DNA from: Bacteroidota bacterium
Lineage (GTDB): Bacteria > Bacteroidota > Bacteroidia > Palsa-948
Direction of reading: 5' to 3'
DNA: 47,999 nt
NCBI GenBank assembly: GCA_023251625.1
Contig: JAHEYK010000002.1
Coordinates: forward strand, 8,636-56,634
The notes under the pieces were generated by a model. The model was given only the letters and a program-made list of their open reading frames with translations. It ran no database searches and was not told where the DNA came from. How positions within the stretch are numbered: position 1 is the first letter of the stretch; every line of letters starts with the position of its first letter. A program made the translations under genes and the position numbers. Positions 34,372 to 45,200 of this stretch are shown here, one piece after another.

Positions 34372-37300
34372 CTATCGGATCAATGAAATATTTCCTTTTC
34401 TTAGAATTTCTTTGTCGTTCAGTAAGGTGACCCTCAAATAATATGCAAATACAGCTGTGTTCATCATTTTCCCTTTATAGTTTCCATCCCAGGTGGAAAC
34501 CAGGTTGCTTGCTTCAAACACCTTTTCTCCCCACCGGTCATAAATGACAAACTCCAGATCTTTGATACAGCTGATATCCGGATAGTAAAGTTCAAGTACA
34601 TCATTCTTTGTATCGTTGTTGGGCGAAAATGCATCCGGAACAAAAAACTGATCATCGGCATAATTGCAGTTATCGGTTTGCTGAATATACACGATCACAC
34701 AGGCGCTGTCAATACATCCTCCGCTAGTTGATGAAACGCAGTACGTGGTGGTAACAACCGGAGAAACAGAAATTACCGCTGTGGTCTCTCCTGTACTCCA
34801 GGTATAATTATTTCCTCCGCTTGCAGAAAGTGTTGTACTGCTTCCTGCCGTAATGGTTGTATTGCTGAAGGCAGAAACGGACGGCCCCGGATTTACCACC
34901 ACGGTTGCAAATGCTGTATCGGAACAGCTGCCTGCTGAAACTATAACCGAATAGGTTGTGATCACAAAGGGGGAAACCTGAATAGTAGATGCCGTTGCCC
35001 CGTTGCTCCAGGAATAATTGGTGCCACCATAGGCATTCAGCACAGCTGTTTGCCCTATACAGATGGTATCGTTTGAAGCAGTAGCTGTTAAACTGCCCGT
35101 TGCTGCAACAGTTACTGCTGCAGAGGATGTGCATCCGTTAGCATCTGCTATCATTACCGAATAATTTCCTGAAGAAAGGTTAGATGCTGACTGGGTGGTT
35201 TGTCCGGAAGGGTTCCAGGCATAGGTATACAACATAGTTCCACCGGATGCAGAAACTGAAGCACTGCCGTTGTTCCCTCCGCAAGCTGCAGGTGTTGAAC
35301 TCACGCTGGCGCTGAGCGCTGCGGGTTCTGTAATACTTATTGTTTGAGTACCGCTGCATCCGCTCGCATCCGTCACCGTCACAGAATAAATTCCGGCACT
35401 GAGCCCGCTCGCAGCGCTGGTTGTTTGCGCCGTAGGATTCCAGATGTATGTGTAAGGAGAAGTACCGCCCGAAGCGGAAATATTTGCCGAACCATTATTT
35501 CCACCTTTACAAGAAACATTTACATAAGGTGGAACGGTAACAACTAACAGCCCGGCAGGAATGGTTGCCACCGCAGTATCTTTTTCATTGCAGGCGCCTG
35601 CTCCTGTAACGATGACTGTGTAATTTCCTCCGGCAAGTCCGGTTGCGGTTTGCGTGGTTTGCGGAGGAATGGTATTCCATACATACGTGTAAGGCCCGGA
35701 ACAAAATAATGCTGTAGCGGTGGCGGTGCCGATGTTGGATGATCCACATGAATTTGGAGTGGTGGTAATATTTATTGCGTTACAAATGCTTGACATATTG
35801 AACTGCGCAACAAATCCGGAATTGGTACTCGCAGTTGCTGTTCCTCCAACGGCATAAAATATACCTCCGGCACCCATGCAGATATCGAGCACAGGAAAAG
35901 GTGTTGCAAAAGAAGTAAGAAGAGTTAAGGAAGGATCGAATACATAAACTCCGGTAGAGGAACCCACATAAATATTCCCACATTTATCCACCGCTAAACC
36001 CGAATTAGAATGCTGCACTCCATTCGGGACAGCAACGCTTCCGATGAGAGCTCCGGTGACCAGGTTTCTTTTTTCCAATGTCGCGCCCAAACACAAATAC
36101 AAATAACTGCATCCTGCCGCTAAACCATTGATGCCATACGTGCCGTAACTTGTATTGAAGCCATCTTTAAAAGCTGCGCTCACCGGATAATTATTACTGA
36201 ACACAACCGAAAAACCTGTTGCGGGATTCAGGCAGCTGAGATGAGAATTTGAAACAGGGCTCGTATCCATCACTGAAAGAATATACAAGTATCCGTTCTT
36301 TCCGTAAGATGCTGAAACAATATCGCCTGTAGCGGGAGGAGAAAATTTTATTGTCTCCGCACCGGTACCTGTATTGATAATATCCCCCTGCCCTACGTTG
36401 CAGCAACCGGGACCGCAGCCTAACTGGATCAACTGCGTGAAATCACAATTAAAAGCGTTGCGCCAGTTTTCGTATAACTGCGGGCTCTGGGTATTCCACA
36501 TCAGGGTTCCGGCTGTATTTAATTTCGACTGCATGCAATCGAAGAAAAAATATCCGATGAAATAAAACCCACAGGTCACATACGAATTACCAGCAGGGTC
36601 AACAGAAATATCTCCGGTATTTTGAATGTAATTCATCGCCTGAGTAAAACTGAAGGTCCATTGGAGCACCCCGGCTGAATTATATTTCTGAACATAATGT
36701 CCAACGGGATTTGTGGCGTTCATCAACCCGTCAAATCCGTATATGTAAACATTATTGGCCGCATCTGAAGAAACTTCTACTACCGTATTGGAAGGCGTCA
36801 GTCCGCTTTTTATCCATGGATCAACAACAACTGTTTGAGAATGATCGTAAGAACCCAGCTCAAATGTGACCACATTATTCATTAAATTAAAATGAGAAGA
36901 AATTAATCCATCTCCTGACGCGTAAAAAGTTTCCGGAGCCTGATCCGATATATTCCCTGCAACATTCGAAAATAAAATATCACCACCGTTGTTCTTAACT
37001 ACTTTTTCAGCACCTGTATACTTCATTTTAACCTTTGAAATATCCGCTCCCGGGTGCAGGATCAATTTATATTTCAGTCCTTCGGTGGAATGAAAAATAT
37101 ATTCAACATCAATGTTCGGATAAAGGTCCTTATAAATTATTTTTTTGTATCCACTAACACGATCAATACTCTTGTGAATGTTCTTCGGATCAAGGTAGTT
37201 CCAATATTCCGAAACTTTATTTTCGGACACGATGCGGGCATTGGGGTTTACTCCCTCCCACTCCATCTCTATATAATACGTGCGCAAGATAGTTTGCTCC

Positions 37301-37620
37301 TTTTCTCCTTCCTCCGCTTCTTTATGTCCGTCTCTTTGATGCTCCAAATATTTCTCTTTCTCTTCTTCGCTCATCCTGTCTTCCTTTTGCATTCCATAAA
37401 TAAGCCCGGTGGTGGTAAAATAAACCTGCGGACCGAACTCTGCTCCGAACAATATCTTTCTTGCTGAATAATTTTCAGGAAGTACAAACTGTCCTTTGTT
37501 CTCGATGAATATTTTGGGAGATGATTGCTCAGCAGTCCAATTTCTTCCGGATGCATGCACTGCGGTGATGCCAAAAAAATGAAGTGCGGCCGCAAATAAA
37601 AACAGCAGAGTTATTCTCAT
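34372..37620 (-). CDS. SprB-repeat surface protein with DUF7948 domain and type B (CHU_C) T9SS signal, copy 3
   Basis: This 1,082-residue protein is the last gene of a five-gene operon. It has a signal peptide (about 1-24), a DUF7948-type N-terminal domain (about 30-270; FIENKGQF, DVEYIFHSTEGLKYKLILHPGAD), a propeller-like region (about 275-610), three SprB-type repeats (about 610-850; SPYTYIWNPTAQTTS, GIYSVTVTDASGC), two PKD-like repeats, and a CHU_C/gliding-motility-associated C-terminal domain (last 100 residues; FVPDAFSPNNDTKND, YDRWGEKVFEAS). A highly charged Glu/Lys insert sits at about residues 77-108. Type B proteins are exported by the T9SS and usually need a SprF-like partner, which is encoded directly upstream, nine bases away. 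Confidence 0.87.
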   Translation of the reverse strand: MRITLLFLFAAALHFFGITAVHASGRNWTAEQSSPKIFIENKGQFVLPENYSARKILFGAEFGPQVYFTTTGLIYGMQKEDRMSEEEKEKYLEHQRDGHKEAEEGEKEQTILRTYYIEMEWEGVNPNARIVSENKVSEYWNYLDPKNIHKSIDRVSGYKKIIYKDLYPNIDVEYIFHSTEGLKYKLILHPGADISKVKMKYTGAEKVVKNNGGDILFSNVAGNISDQAPETFYASGDGLISSHFNLMNNVVTFELGSYDHSQTVVVDPWIKSGLTPSNTVVEVSSDAANNVYIYGFDGLMNATNPVGHYVQKYNSAGVLQWTFSFTQAMNYIQNTGDISVDPAGNSYVTCGFYFIGYFFFDCMQSKLNTAGTLMWNTQSPQLYENWRNAFNCDFTQLIQLGCGPGCCNVGQGDIINTGTGAETIKFSPPATGDIVSASYGKNGYLYILSVMDTSPVSNSHLSCLNPATGFSVVFSNNYPVSAAFKDGFNTSYGTYGINGLAAGCSYLYLCLGATLEKRNLVTGALIGSVAVPNGVQHSNSGLAVDKCGNIYVGSSTGVYVFDPSLTLLTSFATPFPVLDICMGAGGIFYAVGGTATASTNSGFVAQFNMSSICNAINITTTPNSCGSSNIGTATATALFCSGPYTYVWNTIPPQTTQTATGLAGGNYTVIVTGAGACNEKDTAVATIPAGLLVVTVPPYVNVSCKGGNNGSANISASGGTSPYTYIWNPTAQTTSAASGLSAGIYSVTVTDASGCSGTQTISITEPAALSASVSSTPAACGGNNGSASVSASGGTMLYTYAWNPSGQTTQSASNLSSGNYSVMIADANGCTSSAAVTVAATGSLTATASNDTICIGQTAVLNAYGGTNYSWSNGATASTIQVSPFVITTYSVIVSAGSCSDTAFATVVVNPGPSVSAFSNTTITAGSSTTLSASGGNNYTWSTGETTAVISVSPVVTTTYCVSSTSGGCIDSACVIVYIQQTDNCNYADDQFFVPDAFSPNNDTKNDVLELYYPDISCIKDLEFVIYDRWGEKVFEASNLVSTWDGNYKGKMMNTAVFAYYLRVTLLNDKEILRKGNISLIR

Positions 37621-37629
37621 ACAGCCGCT

Positions 37630-38730
37630 TTACTTATTGAAGCTTGCATTCGAATAAAGGAACGGACTTGGGTTCAGAAGGCGAAGTGTGATCTCAAATC
37701 CTCCCCTGCCGTATGTCACTGCCTTTAAGCCCGAAACATTGATGTCGTAGCTAATACCCAGCGAGTAGCTCGCCATTTCTATGTTTGCGGCTACGATCAC
37801 TGCATCCTGGTAACGGTAATATCCGCCCAATGATACCGCGGCTCCTTTTACATAACCCGTATAGTGAGAATCTTCTTTTAACATGTAACGCACCAATGTT
37901 CCGAACAATATCTCACGTGCTGTGCCTTGCTGCGCATACAGGAACGTAGGGGTGAACGAATAATTTGTGTTGTCCACTCCCAGCAAACTATGTCCATGAA
38001 TAATGTATTTGCGATACAATGTCTCCGTGGTGCCGAAAAAAGAATAGGAGGGTTGTGCAAAATGGGAAATCGATGCGCCCAAATAAACATCCCGCTGGTC
38101 ATTGCCTCTCATGTAACGTTCGTTCTTCTTATAGGTCCATAACAGGCCTGCACCAAAATCAGGATAGATGACCGATGTCTTTGAAAAATCTTCCTGGGCG
38201 GGGAGATTGGGGTCATAATTACTTCCGTCATATTGGCTACCCCATTTAAGATCATTATAATTAATGCTGCGTTGGGCAAGGCCGCCTTGTAACCCCAAAG
38301 AAAGCATTTGGTTCTGCCCAATCTTCGCCTGATAGGCGAGCGATAAGTTTGCGTTGGTAGTTCCCATCTGCGAAGTTCCGGCCTGGTCTTTCAACACCAA
38401 AATACCCCAACCCAAACCAGTCTCCGATACTTTCTGAAAAAAAAGTGTCTTCCGCTGACTAAACACGGTCTCTATCTGACGAGCCCATCTCTTTCTGAAC
38501 TTCTGGTCAAAAGAGAATCCGAATGTACGGTACGGAATAGTGACACTCCCCCACTGTTCGCGATACGACATCTGCGCCCGTATCCAAACTGTGGTGCCGG
38601 CTTGCGCCGGATTAGTTGCCAGCGGCATTTGCGTGTATTGCGCAAAGTGGATGTCTTGCGAGAAACAATAGTCAGCAGACAGTAGATAGCAGGCAAAAAA
38701 GAGCCCAAGAAAATGTAATTTAGATCTCAT
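37630..38730 (-). CDS. PorP/SprF-family type IX secretion outer-membrane protein
   Basis: This 366-residue protein has a signal peptide (about 1-24) and the family N-terminus DIHFAQYTQMPLATNPAQAG, followed by a long series of beta strands typical of the PorP/SprF barrel family (TIGR03519). In Flavobacterium johnsoniae, SprF is needed to secrete the type B substrate SprB. Here the gene sits between two CHU_C substrate genes, with gaps of 11 and 9 bases, so it is probably the dedicated exporter or anchor for the operon's large proteins. The C-terminus (FEITLRLLNPSPFLYSNASFNK) is family-like. No core T9SS genes (gldKLMN, sprA) are in the window. Confidence 0.9.
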   Translation of the reverse strand: MRSKLHFLGLFFACYLLSADYCFSQDIHFAQYTQMPLATNPAQAGTTVWIRAQMSYREQWGSVTIPYRTFGFSFDQKFRKRWARQIETVFSQRKTLFFQKVSETGLGWGILVLKDQAGTSQMGTTNANLSLAYQAKIGQNQMLSLGLQGGLAQRSINYNDLKWGSQYDGSNYDPNLPAQEDFSKTSVIYPDFGAGLLWTYKKNERYMRGNDQRDVYLGASISHFAQPSYSFFGTTETLYRKYIIHGHSLLGVDNTNYSFTPTFLYAQQGTAREILFGTLVRYMLKEDSHYTGYVKGAAVSLGGYYRYQDAVIVAANIEMASYSLGISYDINVSGLKAVTYGRGGFEITLRLLNPSPFLYSNASFNK

Positions 38731-38741
38731 GTTTTATTTTA

Positions 38742-41700
38742 TTAACGTATTAGACTAATATTTCCTTTTTTGATCGTTTCCTTTCCATTATTAAAAGTTA
38801 CTTTCATATAATAAACAAAGACAGCCGTGTTCATCATCTTTCCTTTGTATGTACCATCCCAGGTAGATACAATACTGGACGCTTCAAATACTTTTTCTCC
38901 CCATCGGTCATAAATGACAAACTCCGTCTCTCTGATACAGCTGATATCGGGAAAATATATTCCCAGAATATCATTTTTTGTATCTGCATTCGGAGAGAAT
39001 GCATCAGGAACAAAAAGTTGATCCTCGGCATAATTACAATTATCCGTTTGCTGAACGTATACGATCACACAAGCACTGTCAGTGCAGCCACTGTTGCTCG
39101 AAGTAACGCAATATGTGGTAGTAACCAAAGGCGAAACTGTGATATCTGACGTGGTCTCTCCTGTGCTCCAGGAATAATTGGTTCCTCCGGTCGCAGAAAG
39201 CGTAGTGCTGCTTCCTGCCGTGATGGTTGTGTTGCTCCAGGCAGAAACATTGGGGGCTGTATTAACGGTCACCGTGGAGAAAGCAGTATCTGTACAAGTG
39301 CCTGATGAAACAATAACAGAATAATTTGTTGTGACAACAGGATTTACACTCACACCGGCTGTGGTTGCGCCTGTGCTCCAGGAATAATTGGTTCCTCCGG
39401 TAGCTGCAAGAGTAGCATTTTGCCCGGCACAGATCGTATCATTTGTTGCCGATGCTGAAATACTTCCGGTTGCAGCAACTGTAATTGTTTGCGTGGATGA
39501 ACACCCGCCGGCATCGGTGATCGTCACCGAATAATTTCCGGATGCAAGATTACTCGATGTTTGAGAAGTTTGTCCATTGCTCCAGTTATACGTATAAGGC
39601 GGGGTTCCGCTAGAAGAAGATGCCGTTGCGGTGCCACTGTTGCCTCCGCAGCTCGCTGCTGTGGATGTAACGGAGGCAGAAAGTCCGGCTGTCAGGCTGA
39701 CGCTTACCGTTGATATTTTACTGCAGCCATTTGCATCGGTGACTGTTACAGAATAATTTCCGGATGCCAAACCTGTTGCATTTGCTGTGGAAGATCCGGA
39801 TGGATTCCAGGAATAAGTATACGCCCCTGTTCCTCCGGAAGCCGATACGGATGCACTTCCGTTATTTCCTGAACAACTCGCAGGATTGGAAGAAACCGTT
39901 GTTGAAAGCGCAGCGGGTTGTGTAACATTTATAGTTTGTGTGCTCGTACATCCTGTGCCATCCGTTATAGTGACTGAATATATTCCGGAGGATAATCCCG
40001 TGGCCGCTGATGTGCTTTGCCCCGAAGGATTCCAGCTATACGTATAGGGAGTACTTCCTCCGTTCACAGTAACACTTGCAGAGCCACTTGTTCCACCAAA
40101 ACATAAATTGGGAGTGAAGGCAGGGGTCACAGAAAAACTTGCACCGGATGGCAATGTAATTACAACTACGGTTGTCTCTGCGGGGCATGAAGAATCTATG
40201 ATGGTGCATGTATAAGTTCCGGATGCCAGGTTACTGATAGCGCTCGTAGTTGCTCCATTGCTCCACGAATAATGGTACGGCCCGATTCCATTGATGATCG
40301 TATCTATCCAGGCAGTTCCATTCGTATTGCCGCAACCTGTAGGCGGAGTTGAATCAGCAGTTGCAGTCATGGGTAAATTCGGTTGAGGATTGCAGGTGAT
40401 GGGTGCTCCTCCCTGAACAATCCCTCCGTATACTCCTACAAATCCAATTCCACAGGCGGCAATTGTATTACCCGGAGCAAAGGCCATGTCGTAAACAGGT
40501 TTGGAAGTTGGAACAGAAGTAATGAGGGTCATTGCCGGAGTGTAAGCGGAAATTCCGTTTTGCGTTCCCACATAAAAATTATTAGCAAGGTCGGCCAGTA
40601 TTCCGGAATTCATCAGCAATGTTCCTCCTGCAATATTTGTACTTCCTAAAAGTGAGGGAGAATAGATATCAAATTTCTGCACCTGGCTTCCGGTGTAAAT
40701 ATAGATGTAGCAGTTGCTTGCTGCAATTCCATTTCCCATATAATAACATCCAACGTAATAGGTAGGGCTCGAAGGTTGAAAAGGAATAGTCCAGTAAGGG
40801 GAAGGCGGAACATTGCAGGAGCGGTAGATACCCACAAAGTTGGGATCAAAGCCGGTGATGGTAGAAACATTATTCGAAGATGACCCGTCTCCCACTGCAG
40901 TATATCCATAAAAATTTCCGTTAGGGGCACGTGTTATGTGGCGGAACTCTCCATTTGCATTCGGGCATGCAGCAGGACAAGGACCCGAAATAATATTACA
41001 GGCATTCCATCCTTTCGGGAGCCACTCAGGGCTTCCGGTAGCCGGATCATACCACGTTGCTTTGGTTTGTCCGTTCGAGCCTGCTCCATACAACCTGTTA
41101 TTCACAGGGTCAAAGACCATTCTCCATCCTGTTTCGCAGCAGGCAATATTGGTGATATCACGAGTAGGCGCATAGAGCCAGGTGCTGGTTCCGGCTGCAG
41201 ATAATTTTCGCACACATTCCGATCCGCTGCAGTAACTATTGCCGGCAGGATCAACAGCCAGGTCTCCTCCTATCAAAGTAGGGTTGTATAAATAACCGGG
41301 GCCGGACGTGAATGTCCATTGAGGAACTCCGGCATTGTTGTATTTTTTTACTTCCGAGTTGTAATCACCATACACCAAAACATTCCCTGCAGGATCCACC
41401 GCAATTTCGTATGCGGTGTCTAATTGCGGCCCTGTTACACTCACCCATGGATCGATGATGATGGTAGATGAATGATTAACAGAAGCAGGGGCCAGTTTGA
41501 AGGAAACTGTGTTTCCATTCAATTCAAATGAAGATGAAACAGGCTCTCCGTTTTGATAAAAACTTATCGGAGCATGATCGATAATATCCCCCAGCAGGGT
41601 CTTGATGACAATGTTATTCTTTTGATCCAATGAAATTTTTTGCGCTCCTGAGTATTTCAATTTCACCTTGCTTATATCTGCTCCTGGGTGAATGATCATA

Positions 41701-42266
41701 TTGTATTTGATACCGGATATTTCATGGAACACATATTCCACATCAATCCCTTCATACAAATTTTTATAAAGCAGCTTTTTATACCCCTTTACAAAATTGA
41801 TATCGTGCCTGATGTCTTTATCCATTCCATAATTAAAATATTCATTAGCCACGTGTGAGGCTTCCACTTCACAATTGGGGTTTGCTCCGGCCCATTCCGC
41901 ATAGATCACAGTTGTTTTTGCCTTGAATATTTTACTTTTCAATTCCTGTTCTTCCTCTAGTTCGTGCTGACTTTCCGGACCGCCTTTCCCTTCTTCTTTC
42001 TGAAACTTCCTGAACGCTTCTTCGTCCCTCACACAGGTGTGAAGCGTATATGCTACCTTGTTTTTTGAGAAGAAGATTTTAGTGCGAGGGTGATTCATCG
42101 CAAATAATACCTCGGGAAAATCTCTTAAATAAGGCGCTCCGTTAAACTGCCCTTTATTCTCAATAAATAATTTAGGAGAGAACAACGTGCTGTCCACCCA
42201 GCCGGAAGCCGATGCAGGACCCAAGGCCACCACAAGGAATGCTATAAGAAATAATATTTTTTTCAT
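38742..42266 (-). CDS. SprB-repeat surface protein with DUF7948 domain and type B (CHU_C) T9SS signal, copy 2
   Basis: At 1,174 residues this is the longest of the three paralogs. It has a signal peptide, a DUF7948 domain (FIENKGQF, DVEYVFHEISGIKYNMIIHPGAD), a propeller-like middle (YDMAFAPGNTIAACG at its end), about five SprB-type repeats (TPYTYSWNPSGQSTS, GIYSVTITDGTGC), two PKD-like repeats and the CHU_C domain (FVPDAFSPNADTKND, YDRWGEKVFEAS). Its C-terminal 100 residues are nearly identical to copy 3, which points to a recent duplication or gene conversion. An acidic insert lies at about residues 85-115. The 32-bp exact DNA repeat inside it lies in the PKD-like units. It follows copy 1 by three bases. 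Confidence 0.87.
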   Translation of the reverse strand: MKKILFLIAFLVVALGPASASGWVDSTLFSPKLFIENKGQFNGAPYLRDFPEVLFAMNHPRTKIFFSKNKVAYTLHTCVRDEEAFRKFQKEEGKGGPESQHELEEEQELKSKIFKAKTTVIYAEWAGANPNCEVEASHVANEYFNYGMDKDIRHDINFVKGYKKLLYKNLYEGIDVEYVFHEISGIKYNMIIHPGADISKVKLKYSGAQKISLDQKNNIVIKTLLGDIIDHAPISFYQNGEPVSSSFELNGNTVSFKLAPASVNHSSTIIIDPWVSVTGPQLDTAYEIAVDPAGNVLVYGDYNSEVKKYNNAGVPQWTFTSGPGYLYNPTLIGGDLAVDPAGNSYCSGSECVRKLSAAGTSTWLYAPTRDITNIACCETGWRMVFDPVNNRLYGAGSNGQTKATWYDPATGSPEWLPKGWNACNIISGPCPAACPNANGEFRHITRAPNGNFYGYTAVGDGSSSNNVSTITGFDPNFVGIYRSCNVPPSPYWTIPFQPSSPTYYVGCYYMGNGIAASNCYIYIYTGSQVQKFDIYSPSLLGSTNIAGGTLLMNSGILADLANNFYVGTQNGISAYTPAMTLITSVPTSKPVYDMAFAPGNTIAACGIGFVGVYGGIVQGGAPITCNPQPNLPMTATADSTPPTGCGNTNGTAWIDTIINGIGPYHYSWSNGATTSAISNLASGTYTCTIIDSSCPAETTVVVITLPSGASFSVTPAFTPNLCFGGTSGSASVTVNGGSTPYTYSWNPSGQSTSAATGLSSGIYSVTITDGTGCTSTQTINVTQPAALSTTVSSNPASCSGNNGSASVSASGGTGAYTYSWNPSGSSTANATGLASGNYSVTVTDANGCSKISTVSVSLTAGLSASVTSTAASCGGNSGTATASSSSGTPPYTYNWSNGQTSQTSSNLASGNYSVTITDAGGCSSTQTITVAATGSISASATNDTICAGQNATLAATGGTNYSWSTGATTAGVSVNPVVTTNYSVIVSSGTCTDTAFSTVTVNTAPNVSAWSNTTITAGSSTTLSATGGTNYSWSTGETTSDITVSPLVTTTYCVTSSNSGCTDSACVIVYVQQTDNCNYAEDQLFVPDAFSPNADTKNDILGIYFPDISCIRETEFVIYDRWGEKVFEASSIVSTWDGTYKGKMMNTAVFVYYMKVTFNNGKETIKKGNISLIR
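39160..39401. repeat. Exact 32-bp direct repeat inside the copy 2 surface-protein gene
   Basis: The same 32 bases occur at 39160-39191 and 39370-39401, in frame and 210 bases (70 codons) apart, at matching positions of the two PKD-like repeats. Exact identity over this length exceeds what the protein similarity requires and offers a site for repeat gain or loss. Confidence 0.8.
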
Positions 42267-42269
42267 TCT

Positions 42270-45200
42270 CTATCTGATCAAACTCACATTTCCTTTTCTG
42301 ATGGTTTCTTTTTCTGTAATAAATTTCACCCTCATATAGTACACAAATACGGCTGTGTTCATCATCTTTCCTGCATACGTTCCATCCCAGGTAGAAGCGA
42401 TGCTAGTCGATTCAAATACTCTTTCTCCCCAACGGTCGTACACAATAAAGAAGAATTCTTTTATACAATTAACATTTGGATAGTAAACTCCCAATACATC
42501 ATTTTTAGTATCGTTATTAGGCGAGAACGCATCGGGCACAAAAAGCTGTTCATCTGAAAAACCGCAATCCATGGGCTCTACATACACCGTTACACAGGCC
42601 GTATCTGTACAACTGTTGGCAGTAACCGAGACACAGTAAATAGTATTTATCAGAGGAGCAACAAAAATAACCGAATCGACCTGGCCGGTGTTCCACGCGT
42701 AAGTGCCTCCGCCTGTTGCAGTAAGTGTTGCTGAATTTCCATACGAGATCGTCACATCAATGCCTGCATTGGCAACCGGCCCGCCACCCGATGTAACCAC
42801 GCTCACGGTAGTTGTGTTAGTGCATCCGCCTGCATCGGTAATAATAGCAGTATACGTTCCGGCACTCAGCCCGGTGGCGGTTGAACCTGTTTGGCTTCCT
42901 GGAGACCAACTGTATGTATAGGGCAACGCACCTCCGCTGCCCGCTGCTGTTGCAGTTCCGTTACTTACTCCGCAGGGTGTAGGTGTTGCACTGGCAGTCA
43001 CAGCAACGGTTGAAGGTTGATTGACAGTAACTGTTTGCGTTTGTGTGCAACCATTTGCATCGGTAATGGTAGCGGTATATGTTCCAAACCCCAGTCCGGT
43101 AGCAGTAGCTCCCACTTGCCCGCCAGAAGACCAACTGTAAGTAAATGCTCCTGTTCCGCCTGATGCATTTACTGTTGCGGTACCCGTATTTCCTGCACAC
43201 GAAGTTTGTGTAGATGTTGCCGTCGCTGTGATCGCAGTCGGTTGAGTGATAGTAATTATTTGCGGGTTAGTACATCCGCTGGCATCCGTTACGATTGCAG
43301 TATACGTACCGGCACTAAGCCCTGAAACGGCTGTTGTTGTTCCTCCGGATGGAAGCCAATTATAGGTATAGGGAGATACACCTCCGGTAGCAGATACAGT
43401 GCCGCTTCCATCGCTTCCAACGTTACAAGTGACATTGACCTGAGTACTTGTAACAGAAAAATTTCCAACGGATACAACAGTTACCGTGGCTGTTGATGTG
43501 CTTCCGCCCGGGCTGCAAGGAGAAGAAGCATCTGACACCGTAACAGTATATGTACCTGAAGACAAACCAGTAGCCGTTGAGGTAGTTTGCCCGCTTGGAT
43601 TCCAAAGATACGTGTAAGGAGGTGTTCCACCGGATGCAACCACGGTTGCAGACCCTGTTGAACCTCCGCAAGATGAGTTGGTAGCAGAAATAGTAAGATT
43701 GATCTGGTTACAATTCACAGAGGATAATAAAAGTTCAGAAACAAATCCGGCACCACACACATACAGCTTATTGAAAGGGCCCAAACAAACATCATATACT
43801 TCACCTGTAATAGTGGTGGTAATCGGTGTGCCCGCTGTAAATGTTGTTCCGTTAAAATTATATACGTGCACTTTATTGGGTCCTCCCACATATACATTGT
43901 TGCACGGATCCACGTCAATGCCTTCATGCGTTCTGTTTTGGCCGCCGGTATAGCCTGCATTGACAATTACAGAACCCAGGTTAGCACCGGTTGTTTTATT
44001 CCATGCGATGAGTGTTTTTCCATCGTATGTAAATGCATATTGAGCATTTAATGTAACCGCATTTGCCCGCACAGTTATCTGACCGGCAAAACCCGGAATT
44101 CCGTTATTGGTGATCTCCTGAAAATCATAAGCGGTGGCAACGTTGAAAGCACAAGGTGGATTGTATGTAGTCGAATTCAGGCTTTTCATGAACTTATTAT
44201 TCACCACTAAAAGTCCGGAAGAAGAAGATGTGATCGCATAAAAATCTCCGTTGTTATCCATATCTACCGAGGTAATATCATTACAACAGGCTCCGGGTGC
44301 TCCAAAGCCGTTGAAATTTTTGGGGACACTGCTTGTTAAATTGGTATCAGCGATCAATTGAAGATTGTTTGTGTTACTGGTACCGCCTCCGAAAGCAATA
44401 AGTTTTCCGGTACAGAAATTATAAAACATTTTCCATATCTCATTGGTGCCTGCCAAAGGAGCTGAAGTAGTTTGCAGTACTCCATTTGATTTAACTTTCA
44501 TGACACGAGGGGTGGCACCTGAATTAAATCCTTCGCCAATGAACATGGTACCGCTTTGGCGCAGCAGGCAAAAACGGGAATAGGTATTTGCCCAGCCGGG
44601 CGGAAAAGTAAAGGTCCATAAAAAAGTTCCGGCACTTGAATATTTTGACACCTTATACGGAAAAGATCCGCCTGATACATACACATTTCCATTATTATCA
44701 TAATCAACATCAAACGCGGCGTTATTGGTGCTCAATCCGGTTGGTGTAGCTGTCCAGGGATCGAGAATAATTGTTTGGCCAAAATTATTTTTATGCTCCA
44801 GATAAAACGAAACCAGGTTTCCCTTTAATTCAAATGCTGATTTTATTTTTTCAGATGTATGTTTATAAAAACTTTGCGGCGCATGATCTATTATTTCACC
44901 GGCAGGTGTTTTGACCAGAATATTTCCGTCAGAAGAAAGGCTGATCTTGTCAACATCACCGGAATAGTTCATCTTCACCTTGCTGATGTCAGCTCCGGGG
45001 TGAATGATGAGGGAATATTTAATTCCTCCTTGGGCAGGAACGATGTATTCAGCATCTATGCCGGGATAAAGCTCTTTATAAACTAACTTTCTATACCCTT
45101 TTGCTTTAATATTCTCAAAACCTTTTTCTCCGAACGTATAATACCCTTCCAACGCTTCACTCACTTCCATGGCCGGATTTTCATTACATCCCTCCCATTT

